Part shown: positions 1-5,057 of the stretch, in pieces | Position numbering within the stretch: position 1 is the stretch's first letter | How the letters are laid out: each line of letters opens with the position of its first letter | Origin: Deltaproteobacteria bacterium | GTDB taxonomy: Bacteria; Myxococcota; XYA12-FULL-58-9; JAUUZB01 | Assembly (NCBI GenBank): GCA_030590185.1 | Contig: JAUUZB010000426.1 | Span: 1-5,057 of the forward strand | DNA: 5,057 bases | Direction of reading: 5' to 3' | Program-made: the position numbers and the translations under genes | Notes under the pieces: model-generated | What the model was told of the DNA's origin: nothing | The model's database searches: none | The model's input: only the letters and a program-made list of their open reading frames with translations

Positions 1-11
1 GAACGGGGCAT
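1..11 (-). CDS. Start of a leftward gene, product unknown (only the first codons visible)
   Basis: On the minus strand an AGGAG Shine-Dalgarno sequence (plus-strand CTCCT at 18-22) stands six bases before an ATG (plus-strand CAT at 9-11). This is textbook spacing. Only Met-Pro-Arg and part of a fourth codon fall inside the window, so nothing can be said about the product. A possible promoter lies just behind it (34-62). The gene would be divergent from the START-domain gene. The call rests only on the RBS/ATG arrangement and could be chance. Confidence 0.35.
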
Positions 12-33
12 GGGGCGCTCCTGTGATGGCCCT

Positions 34-62
34 AGTTAATGCAAAACCGCCCCGCCTGCCAA
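34..62 (-). promoter_or_regulatory. Possible sigma70 promoter for the leftward edge gene
   Basis: On the minus strand TTGGCA (57-62, five of six bases of the -35 consensus) is followed after 17 bases by TTAACT (34-39, a weak -10). The predicted transcription start falls around 27-28, leaving a short leader that carries the AGGAG site of the edge gene. The -10 match is only three of six, so confidence is low. Confidence 0.3.
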
Positions 63-74
63 CGGTCGGGGCGG
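47..74. other. Inverted repeat with 8-bp GC arms in the divergent intergenic region
   Basis: CCGCCCCG (47-54) and CGGGGCGG (67-74) are perfect inverted repeats separated by 12 bases. Read on the minus strand the stem is followed by TTTTGC, which makes it look like a short intrinsic terminator in that direction. It also overlaps the proposed minus-strand promoter, so it could instead be a protein-binding dyad. On the plus strand there is no T-run after it. Confidence 0.35.
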
Positions 75-146
75 CGCCAGATTGGGCGTCATGGCGAACC
101 GTTGGTGTCCCCCTGGATCGGGGCGTTGGCGGGCGATACAACCGGC

Positions 147-158
147 GAGGTGATCACC
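147..158 (+). promoter_or_regulatory. Strong but distant Shine-Dalgarno overlapping a 10-bp palindrome
   Basis: GAGGTGATC (147-155) is complementary over nine bases to the usual 3' end of 16S rRNA. The same bases form part of the perfect palindrome GGTGATCACC (149-158). The nearest in-frame starts downstream are TTG 165 and ATG 168, somewhat farther than optimal. It is used here to choose the start of the START-domain gene. The palindrome could mask the site by pairing, or be coincidence. Confidence 0.35.
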
Positions 159-167
159 TGGCCATTG

Positions 168-926
168 ATGTTGATGCTCGCTGCGCCGTCCCCGGCGGAC
201 CTCTCCGCCACCTGGGAGCGGTTCATGGCCGCGCCCGCGGCTCGGTCCAAGTCCCTCGGGCACCGGCCGACGCCCGCCGAGTGGCAACGGATCGCCCGCG
301 GTGAAGCCAGCAAGTGGCGCCTGCCCGCCGGCGAGGGCGTCACCGACGTCGTCGTGGCGATGGCGTTCATCGACCAGCCGGTGGAGTCGGTTTGGGTTGG
401 CCTGTTGGATGATGAGCACGCGTCCTTGATCAGCGGCCTGGTCGAGCACCGGCTGACCAGCAGCACCGCCAAACGCAAGATCCTCTATCAACGCATCGAC
501 CTGCCCTTCCCCCTCTCCGATCGCCACTGGGTCCTGGCGATCGAAAACAACGGCGCGCTCTACCAGGCCTTGGCGGGCAGCATCTGGGAGCGCACCTGGG
601 ATCTCGATCAGCGCCGGGAGGGCGCCCTGGTGGAGCTCCCGGAGGATCTGCGCGGCGACTTCGACGACATCGTCTGGCCGCCGGTGGCCCGCGGTGGCTG
701 GGTGCTGATGCGGGTCGGTTGGGGGACCCTGTTGTTCTACCACGCGCAGACGAACATCGGCGGGTACATCCCGGCCGACTGGGTGACGAGCTACGCCATG
801 TCGAAGCTGGAGGAGATGTTGCAAGAGGCGGATCGCCTGGCGACCCGCATTCCGCACCATTACAAAACCGGCCACGTCACCTTCCGGCGCCCGGATGGCA
901 GCGTCATCGAGCCCTTTGGCAAGTAG
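168..926 (+). CDS. START/SRPBCC-fold protein (predicted lipid or hydrophobic ligand binding)
   Basis: The protein is 252 residues from ATG 168. Residues about 58-235 resemble the START branch of the SRPBCC superfamily. Visible elements are a first strand and helix with a PVESVW segment (a form of the usual 'aP...vW' start), a PFPLSDRHWVL segment near residues 113-123 (START-like proteins often show 'PfPvsDRd' here), a GTLLFYHAQTNIGGYIP strand pair, and a long C-terminal helix (SKLEEMLQEADRLATR). Such folds bind hydrophobic ligands in a deep pocket; the ligand cannot be told from sequence. The start is uncertain. The frame is open back to ATG 39, with GTG at 105 and 150 as alternatives. A nine-base match to the anti-Shine-Dalgarno sequence (GAGGTGATC, 147-155) favours a start at TTG 165 or ATG 168, though the spacing is long. 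From GTG 150 the protein would begin with a short hydrophobic stretch (WPLMLMLAA) that could be a poor signal peptide. Its stop touches the stop of the converging small gene. Confidence 0.65.
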   Translation: MLMLAAPSPADLSATWERFMAAPAARSKSLGHRPTPAEWQRIARGEASKWRLPAGEGVTDVVVAMAFIDQPVESVWVGLLDDEHASLISGLVEHRLTSSTAKRKILYQRIDLPFPLSDRHWVLAIENNGALYQALAGSIWERTWDLDQRREGALVELPEDLRGDFDDIVWPPVARGGWVLMRVGWGTLLFYHAQTNIGGYIPADWVTSYAMSKLEEMLQEADRLATRIPHHYKTGHVTFRRPDGSVIEPFGK

Positions 927-1139
927 CTATTTGTTGGCGAAGCGCGGGTGATCCGGCCGGTACCAACAGACGTCACAGCAGCCGCCTAGCTCACACAGGC
1001 CGAGGGGGCGCAGGCAGGTGCCGTCGTAGCCCTCGGCTCGTTGCTCGTGGACATTGATGAGGCGTAGCTGCGGCTCGACTTCGTCCCGGGATTGCCCGCC
1101 GGCGATTGGTTGTGTCGCCGAGGGTTTGGTGCTGCTCAT
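927..1139 (-). CDS. Small cysteine-rich protein (70 aa), possible metal or Fe-S binding
   Basis: I do not recognise a named family. From the ATG whose complement lies at 1137-1139 the product is 70 residues: a polar, probably flexible N-terminus (1-20), a short segment LRLINVHEQRAEG (25-37), then a cysteine cluster with Cys42, 49, 54, 55 and 58 (C-x6-C-x4-CC-x2-C-W), followed by YRPDHPRF. The cluster suggests zinc or iron-sulfur binding, but that is inference. Evidence that it is real: codon third positions are mostly G or C in this frame, and the C-terminal half has the dense Cys/Gly/Trp/Pro composition of a small folded domain rather than the Arg/Ala/Ser-rich look of shadow frames. The frame is open up to 1208, but the upstream part (SCHRRARSRSLDR) looks non-coding. 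A GAGGTG lies 13 bases upstream of the chosen ATG, a loose fit for an RBS, and a 16-bp palindrome lies between the two. It converges with the START-domain gene with zero spacing. Confidence 0.65.
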   Translation of the reverse strand: MSSTKPSATQPIAGGQSRDEVEPQLRLINVHEQRAEGYDGTCLRPLGLCELGGCCDVCWYRPDHPRFANK

Positions 1140-1140
1140 G

Positions 1141-1156
1141 GGTGCAACGTTGCACC
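1141..1156. promoter_or_regulatory. Perfect 16-bp palindrome, candidate operator
   Basis: GGTGCAACGTTGCACC is identical to its own reverse complement over 16 bases. It lies one base upstream of the ATG of the small cysteine-rich gene and about 195 bases upstream of pckA, so it could control either. Its AACGTT core with central CG and flanking TGC/GCA resembles operators of LacI/GalR-family regulators. That family link is an inference from the shape of the site. A weak minus-strand -35 (TTGACC, complement at 1169-1174) sits 17 bases before the palindrome's core, so a bound protein would occlude the -10 position of such a promoter. Confidence 0.5.
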
Positions 1157-1277
1157 TCGTTTGCAGGCGGTCAAGCGAGCGGCTCCGAGCGCGACGATGA
1201 CAGCTCATCCAGCACAGGCGTTCTCGCGGGCCCCGCGGCCAGCGCTCCGCCCGGCGATCGACCCCGGCGATGGAGCT

Positions 1278-1305
1278 TGCGACGGATTCCTCTTTTCTCT
1301 AACCT
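1278..1305 (+). promoter_or_regulatory. pckA: Weak candidate promoter for pckA
   Basis: TTGCGA (1278-1283) and TAACCT (1300-1305) are spaced by 16 bases in a comparatively T-rich patch (TCCTCTTTTCTCT) of an otherwise very GC-rich leader. They match the sigma70 consensus in four and three positions. Transcription would start near 1312, giving a leader of about 40 bases up to the pckA ATG. The rest of 1157-1277 shows no gene. It holds only GC-rich sequence with a near-perfect dyad CGCGGG-C-CCCGCG at 1225-1237, whose one-base centre is too tight for a hairpin. Confidence 0.25.
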
Positions 1306-1351
1306 ACCGCGGCATCCGCCCGGCGAGGGCCTCAACCCCAGGAGAGCCAGC

Positions 1352-2950
1352 ATGAGCGAGCATCCGCACAGCACCTACGGTCTCGAGAACCACGAGCTGA
1401 CCAACGTCGGTGACGTTTACTGGAACCTGCACACACCGGAGCTCTATGAGCACGTGGTGCGCAACGGCGAGGGGCAGGTCGCACATCTCGGGCCGATCGT
1501 CACCCGCACCGGATTGCACACCGGGCGCGCCGCCAAGGACAAGTTCATCGTCGAGGAGTCTGAGAACAAGGATCTGGTCTGGTGGGGGCCGGTCAACAAG
1601 TCGATCGGGGTCGATAAGTGGGACCAGATGTTCCGGCGCCTGCAGGCCTACCTACAGGGTCGCAACCTCTACGTGCAGGATGTCTTCGCCGGCGCCGATC
1701 CGAACTACCGGCTGCCGGTGCGGATCATCAATCAGCTCGCCTACCACAACCTGTTCGCGCGCACGATGTTCATCCGCGCCACCCACGAGGAACAGAAGGT
1801 CCACGAGCCGCAGTTCACCGTCCTGCACGCGCCGTACTTCCAGGCGATCCCGGAGGTGGACGGCACCTATTCGAGCGCCTTCATCCTGCTCAACCTGCGG
1901 CGCAAGATGGTCTTGATCGGCGGTACCCACTACTCGGGTGAAATGAAGAAGTCGATCTTCTCGGTGATGAACTTCCTGCTGCCCCAGGAGAACGTCATGT
2001 CGATGCACTGCAGCGCCAACGTCGGTGAGGCGGGGGACGTGGCGGTGTTCTTTGGGCTCTCCGGCACGGGCAAGACCACGCTGTCCGCGGATCCAAAACG
2101 CAAGCTGGTCGGCGACGACGAGCACGGTTGGAGCGAGGACGGCGTGTTTAACTTCGAGGGCGGCTGTTACGCAAAGGTGATCCGCCTCTCCGAGGAGTCG
2201 GAGCCGGACATCTACGCCACCACCCGGCGCTTCGGGACAATCCTCGAGAACGTCGCCTACGACTCGGTCACCCGGCAGCTCGACCTGGACGACGCCTCGC
2301 TCACCCAGAACACCCGCGCCGCCTACCCGCTCACCCACATCGACAACATCGTGCCGAGCGGCATGGCCGGTCATCCGAAGAACGTGATCATGCTGACCTG
2401 TGACGCATTCGGCGTGATGCCGCCCCTGTCCCGGATGACCCCGGCACAGGCGATGTATCACTTCGTCTCCGGCTATACCGCCAAGGTGGCAGGCACCGAG
2501 TCAGGTATCACCGAGCCCCAGGCCACCTTCTCCGCCTGTTTTGGTGCGCCCTTCATGGTGCTCCACCCATCCCGCTACGCCGAGCTGCTCGCCGAGAAGG
2601 TCCGCAAGCACGACGTGAGCTGTTGGCTGGTCAACACCGGCTGGACCGGCGGCCCCTTTGGGGTGGGCGAGCGGATGAGCATCAAGCACACCCGGGCGCT
2701 GTTGAACGCCGCCCTCGAGGGCCAGCTCGATGACGTCGAGTTCGAGGAGGACCCGATCTTCGGCCTGCAGGTACCCAAGACCTGCCCGGGCGTGCCGAGC
2801 GAGGTGCTCAACCCGAGGAACACCTGGTCCGACAAGACCGCCTACGACGACAAGGCCAAGATGCTCGCTGGTCTGTTCGTCGAGAACTTCGCGGAGTACG
2901 CGTCCAAGTGCAGCGACGAGGTCAAGGCGGCCGGGCCTAAGGTAGGCTGA
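1352..2950 (+). CDS. pckA: Phosphoenolpyruvate carboxykinase (ATP)
   Basis: A 532-residue cytoplasmic enzyme that converts oxaloacetate plus ATP to phosphoenolpyruvate, CO2 and ADP, the entry step of gluconeogenesis from TCA intermediates (also run anaplerotically in some bacteria). Length matches the ATP-dependent family (about 530-540). Visible motifs: RTGLHTGR (52-59, substrate-binding Arg52), GEMKKSIFSVMN (196-207, with metal and substrate lysines near 199-200), the MHCSANVG segment with metal ligand His219, the P-loop GLSGTGKTTLSADP (235-248, Lys241), the metal-binding kinase-2a loop GDDEHGW (254-260, Asp255/Asp256), and NTRAAYPL with Arg322. Spacing between Arg52, Lys200, His219 and Lys241 equals that of the E. 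coli enzyme (65, 213, 232, 254), so the active site appears complete. The start is ATG 1352 because GGAGA (1341-1345) precedes it by six bases and the family N-terminus begins here. The frame is open farther upstream to 1106, but that part does not look coding. It is a single gene with its own leader. Confidence 0.97.
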   Translation: MSEHPHSTYGLENHELTNVGDVYWNLHTPELYEHVVRNGEGQVAHLGPIVTRTGLHTGRAAKDKFIVEESENKDLVWWGPVNKSIGVDKWDQMFRRLQAYLQGRNLYVQDVFAGADPNYRLPVRIINQLAYHNLFARTMFIRATHEEQKVHEPQFTVLHAPYFQAIPEVDGTYSSAFILLNLRRKMVLIGGTHYSGEMKKSIFSVMNFLLPQENVMSMHCSANVGEAGDVAVFFGLSGTGKTTLSADPKRKLVGDDEHGWSEDGVFNFEGGCYAKVIRLSEESEPDIYATTRRFGTILENVAYDSVTRQLDLDDASLTQNTRAAYPLTHIDNIVPSGMAGHPKNVIMLTCDAFGVMPPLSRMTPAQAMYHFVSGYTAKVAGTESGITEPQATFSACFGAPFMVLHPSRYAELLAEKVRKHDVSCWLVNTGWTGGPFGVGERMSIKHTRALLNAALEGQLDDVEFEEDPIFGLQVPKTCPGVPSEVLNPRNTWSDKTAYDDKAKMLAGLFVENFAEYASKCSDEVKAAGPKVG

Positions 2951-2972
2951 GTCCGCACCTGACCTGGTTCGT

Positions 2973-3011
2973 CGTGGGGCAGCCGGCCGGTTTGGGTGAG
3001 GCTGCTCCACG
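2973..3011. terminator. 12-bp stem-loop after pckA, possible terminator or operator dyad
   Basis: CGTGGGGCAGCC (2973-2984) pairs with GGCTGCTCCACG (3000-3011), 12 pairs with one G-U wobble, around a 15-base loop. It lies 22 bases past the pckA stop, which suits a terminator, but no T-run follows (TCCTATACT instead), so an intrinsic terminator is only weakly supported. The loop holds the -35 of the next gene's proposed promoter, so the same dyad could serve as a regulatory site. Confidence 0.4.
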
Positions 3012-3020
3012 TCCTATACT
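2992..3020 (+). promoter_or_regulatory. Sigma70-like promoter for the zinc-ribbon repeat protein
   Basis: TTGGGT (2992-2997) and TATACT (3015-3020) are separated by 17 bases. The -10 matches the consensus in five of six positions, the -35 in three. Transcription would begin near 3027, giving a leader of about 40 bases before GTG 3068. This suggests the downstream gene is transcribed separately from pckA. Confidence 0.45.
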
Positions 3021-3067
3021 CCCGCTCGCCGGGTGGGACTCAACCGGCCTCGGCCCAGGGGGCAACT

Positions 3068-4717
3068 GTGGCAACGTGCATCTACTGCAGCAAGGGCTGG
3101 TGGCTCTTCACACGCCTCGATGACCTAGGGCTGTGCAAGAAGTGCCGCGAGCCGGTGCGGGAGGAGATCCAAACCCGGGTCACCGCATACGGCGAGGCCA
3201 TCAAAGTGGTGGAGGCGGCCGGCGACTTCGAGGCACGTCTCGTCGAGTGGGGTGTTTCGCAAGAGAGCCTGGAGGCGCTGCAACCCTTCGAGGCGGTCGG
3301 GCTCCCGACCGTGGATCCGGCACCCTCCGAGCTACTCACGGAGCTGCCCGCGGCGAGGGACGGGATCTATGTCGAGGAGCTCGGGGTGCGCGCCGGTCTC
3401 GCCAACGAAGCGAGCGCCGCGGCTTCGAGCGTAGATCCCAAGATCAAACCCTACGATGACCTGCTGGGCGAGGCGGAGGGTTTCCGCGCCCACCTGGAGG
3501 CGACCAGCATTTTCGATAACGCCGTGGAGGCGATCCGGATCTCGCGGGACTCGGCGCTGGTCGCGGGGATTGCCTGGGAGCTGACATCGGCGGAGCACGC
3601 CAGCGCGGAGGTCGACGACTCCGGGGCCAAGGCCGCGCCCTTCGAAGAGTTGCTGGCGCGTGCTGAGCCGTTCGGCAACGAGATGGTCGCGCGCCAACCG
3701 CTCGATGCTCTGCTCGCCGAGATCAGATGGTCCCGGGATACGGCGGTCCTCGATGGCTTGGGGGATGAGCTCGATCGGGCCGCCGCCACCAGCGCCACCG
3801 CAGAGTCGGCCTCGGACAAGGCGGTGCCCTTCGCTGACCTTCTAGAAGTGATCGCGGGTCATCGTGATCGGATGGAGGATCCCAGTCTGCTCGACGGCTT
3901 GGTCGCCTCGGCGCAGCGTCTCCGGGACGAGGCGTTGGTGGTTGGCATCGAGGCAGGTTTGGCGGCGGCGGTCACCGCCAGCGAAGCGGAGACCAACCCG
4001 GAGTCAAAGGGAGGCTGCTTCGCGGACCTCCTGGAGCAGAGTGGCGGCCTACGCGATCGTTTCACCGACCCAACGTTGCTCGACCGCTTGCTCCATCGCA
4101 TTGCCGAGGCTCGGGACCTGGCCGTGGTCGAAGGCCTCCGCATCAAGGCCCGCGACGCCGCGGCACAGAGCGACGACGCCAGCGGAATCGACGCCCGGGT
4201 GGCGCCGTTGAACGCCGGCATCGAGGCGGTGGAGAAATACCGGGAGCAGCTCACCTTCGCCGAGGCACTGGACCAACTGGTTTCCATGATGCGGCGCTCC
4301 AAGGATGAGGCGATCCTCGAGGAGCTCGAGGAGGGCTACGAGGACGCCACCGCCCAGGCGGAGTCTCGGCCGGAGCTACAGGACAAGCTGCGGGTGATCG
4401 ACAAGGCCTGCGCGCAGCTCGAGGAATACGTCCCGCAGCTCAGCGCGCCCGCCCCCCTTCAGGGTTTGGTGGCGAAGCTCCGCAAGAGCCGCGGTGACAC
4501 GATTCAAGGCACCCTGCAGGACTTGGCCGAGAGCGCCTTGGTCGAATCCGAGGAGGCGGACTCCTATGGCAGCAAGTCCCGACCGCTCAAGGAAGGGATC
4601 CGCATGATGGAGAAGTTCCGCACCGAGGCGGCCGACCCGATGGCCCTGAGCGGGCTCGAGACCGATCTCAAGAATGCTTTGGCTGAGGCCGAGACTTCCC
4701 GCTACGCGGGCTTTTGA
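3068..4717 (+). CDS. Zinc-ribbon protein with tandem 63-residue helical repeats, function unknown
   Basis: 549 residues; I do not recognise a named family. Residues 4-26 form a zinc-ribbon-like knuckle pair, CIYC (4-7) and CKKC (23-26). The rest is acidic, Ala/Glu/Leu-rich and almost certainly alpha-helical. From residue 126 it divides into units of exactly 63 residues without gaps: 126-188, 189-251, 252-314, 315-377, 378-440, 441-503, and a truncated 504-549; a degenerate unit occupies 63-125. Recurring unit positions are Pro3, Phe/Leu4, Leu-Leu 7-8, Leu-Asp 24-25, Leu27, Arg-Asp 35-36, Gly42, Ala50 (kept in all seven units that reach it) and Lys/Arg63. This suggests two helices per unit, a short one (about 4-19) and a long one (about 23-55), stacking as a solenoid or elongated rod. 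No signal peptide or membrane segment, so probably cytoplasmic, perhaps a scaffold or nucleic-acid/protein-binding factor (inference). Start GTG 3068 is chosen because AGGGGG (3057-3062) precedes it by five bases and the ribbon follows at once. The open frame back to 2996 would overlap the promoter. Confidence 0.85.
   Translation: MATCIYCSKGWWLFTRLDDLGLCKKCREPVREEIQTRVTAYGEAIKVVEAAGDFEARLVEWGVSQESLEALQPFEAVGLPTVDPAPSELLTELPAARDGIYVEELGVRAGLANEASAAASSVDPKIKPYDDLLGEAEGFRAHLEATSIFDNAVEAIRISRDSALVAGIAWELTSAEHASAEVDDSGAKAAPFEELLARAEPFGNEMVARQPLDALLAEIRWSRDTAVLDGLGDELDRAAATSATAESASDKAVPFADLLEVIAGHRDRMEDPSLLDGLVASAQRLRDEALVVGIEAGLAAAVTASEAETNPESKGGCFADLLEQSGGLRDRFTDPTLLDRLLHRIAEARDLAVVEGLRIKARDAAAQSDDASGIDARVAPLNAGIEAVEKYREQLTFAEALDQLVSMMRRSKDEAILEELEEGYEDATAQAESRPELQDKLRVIDKACAQLEEYVPQLSAPAPLQGLVAKLRKSRGDTIQGTLQDLAESALVESEEADSYGSKSRPLKEGIRMMEKFRTEAADPMALSGLETDLKNALAEAETSRYAGF
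3254..4714 (+). repeat. Tandem 189-bp coding repeats (63-aa units), diverged
   Basis: The unit boundaries in DNA are 3254 (degenerate first unit), 3443, 3632, 3821, 4010, 4199, 4388 and 4577 (last unit cut at 4714). Every full unit is 189 bases. The repeats are clear only at protein level; nucleotide identity between units is low, so the duplications are old. The four central units (3443-4198) resemble one another most (the PF..LL start and RD-x-A segment), while the last three drift and lose Gly42, and the final one also lacks the Arg-Asp pair. Confidence 0.85.
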
Positions 4718-4740
4718 GCGTCAATCCTTCCGCCCCCGTT

Positions 4741-4757
4741 CCTGGCGCCGCGCCAGG
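4741..4757. terminator. GC-rich hairpin between convergent genes, possible bidirectional terminator
   Basis: CCTGGCG (4741-4747) and CGCCAGG (4751-4757) form a perfect 7-bp stem with a three-base loop, centred in the 51-base gap between the repeat-protein stop and the oxidoreductase stop. The position fits a shared terminator, but neither strand has a T-run after the stem, so it is not a classical intrinsic terminator. Confidence 0.4.
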
Positions 4758-4768
4758 CGCTCCGTGCC

Positions 4769-5057
4769 TCAGTCAGCCTCGGCCGCCTCAGGCGCCCGTG
4801 CATTGCCGGTACTCACGTAGTTCGCGATCCCCGCGGCCGCCTTGCGCCCCGCCCCTAGCGCCTCGATGACCGTGGCCGCGCCGGTGACGATGTCACCGCC
4901 GGCGAAGATCTGCGGAATGGAGGTCTGTCCGGTCTGCTCGTCAACCTCGAGGTTGCCCCACTTGTTGGTTTTGAGGTCCGGCATGCTCTGGGAAATGATC
5001 GGGTTGGTTTTGGTTCCCAGGGCGTAGATCACCTGGTCGCACTCGATTCGGAACGGC
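4769..5057 (-). CDS. GltD/GltA-like NAD(P)H-dependent FAD oxidoreductase (glutamate synthase small-subunit family), C-terminal part
   Basis: The gene enters from the right edge; only about 95 C-terminal residues are visible and the frame is open to the window end (reading ...PFRIECDQVIYALGT...). The DQVIYALGTKTNPII segment is the end of the pyridine-nucleotide domain. TSIPQIFAGGDIVTGAATVI is the hallmark FAD-binding motif of this family (the 'FAGGD' aspartate contacts the FAD ribityl/phosphate part), followed by EALGAGRKAAAGIANYV, the closing helix, and a short acidic tail (APEAAEAD). The KWGNLEVDEQTG segment is more like the GltA/SudA/NfnB group than E. coli GltD. The product may therefore be a glutamate synthase beta subunit, or a relative that transfers electrons between NAD(P)H and a partner (sulfide dehydrogenase or NADH-dependent ferredoxin:NADP oxidoreductase type). 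The N-terminal Fe-S domain and any partner gene lie outside the window. The TGA stop is at 4769-4771, converging on the repeat-protein gene. Confidence 0.85.
   Translation of the reverse strand, partial: PFRIECDQVIYALGTKTNPIISQSMPDLKTNKWGNLEVDEQTGQTSIPQIFAGGDIVTGAATVIEALGAGRKAAAGIANYVSTGNARAPEAAEAD

Noticed and set aside
36..875. Long minus-strand open frame opposite the START-domain gene (279 codons)
   Set aside because: It is an antisense shadow of a GC-rich gene: Arg/Gly/His/Pro-rich with no recognisable domain, while the plus-strand product shows START-like motifs.
1225..1237. CGCGGG-C-CCCGCG dyad in the pckA leader
   Set aside because: A one-base loop cannot form a hairpin, and GC-rich dyads of this size are expected by chance in such sequence; mentioned only under the promoter entry.
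1106..1351. Upstream extension of the pckA frame from TTG 1106
   Set aside because: The translated part is Arg/Pro/Ser-rich with no PEPCK similarity, overlaps the palindrome and small gene, and a good GGAGA site precedes ATG 1352.
1652..2461. Minus-strand open frame inside pckA (269 codons)
   Set aside because: Shadow of pckA, whose own frame carries all catalytic motifs.
2501..3010. Minus-strand open frame over the pckA 3' end and intergenic region
   Set aside because: No RBS or recognisable domain; its composition mirrors the opposite strand of pckA.
2996..3067. Extension of the repeat-protein frame back to GTG 2996
   Set aside because: It would overlap the stem-loop and the TATACT -10; GTG 3068 has an AGGGGG site five bases upstream and the zinc ribbon begins immediately after it.
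3859..4302. Minus-strand Ser/Arg-rich frames within the repeat-protein gene
   Set aside because: Low-complexity antisense translations of the helical repeat codons.
3443..4714. Possibility that the 189-bp periodicity is a CRISPR or DNA satellite array
   Set aside because: Unit similarity is at protein level only, in one continuous reading frame; nucleotide units are too diverged and there are no identical short repeats with unique spacers.

Overview
The window is a GC-rich bacterial chromosomal segment with strongly G/C-biased third codon positions. It looks like a housekeeping region of a proteobacterium. The ATP-type PEP carboxykinase and the GltD/GltA-like flavoprotein are of a kind common in gammaproteobacteria such as Chromatiales and relatives; that placement is an inference from protein style, not a proven taxonomy. 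No mobile element, CRISPR array, tRNA or rRNA is visible.

Layout, left to right. At the extreme left edge there is a good ribosome binding site and ATG for a gene reading leftward out of the window, with a possible promoter behind it. A rightward gene (ending at 926) encodes a START/SRPBCC-type lipid-binding-fold protein whose exact start is uncertain. Its stop codon directly abuts the stop codon of a leftward 70-residue cysteine-rich protein (927-1139). One base upstream of that small gene's ATG lies a perfect 16-bp palindrome (1141-1156), a strong operator candidate. The 1157-1351 stretch is the leader and promoter region of pckA (1352-2950), a complete ATP-dependent phosphoenolpyruvate carboxykinase with all main catalytic motifs intact.

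After pckA, a 12-bp inverted repeat spans the junction and overlaps a recognisable sigma70-like promoter. This promoter serves a rightward gene (3068-4717) for an unrecognised 549-residue protein: an N-terminal four-cysteine zinc ribbon followed by tandem alpha-helical repeats with an exact period of 63 residues, with six full units, a degenerate first one and a truncated last one. On the right edge, a leftward gene converges on it: the C-terminal part of a GltD/GltA-like NAD(P)-dependent flavoprotein oxidoreductase.

The genes do not form an operon. Orientations alternate (-, +, -, +, +, -), and pckA and the repeat protein each appear to have their own promoter. pckA links the TCA cycle to gluconeogenesis, and the GltD-like protein belongs to nitrogen or electron-transfer metabolism. 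The most novel items are the 63-residue repeat protein, the small cysteine-rich gene, and the palindrome next to it.
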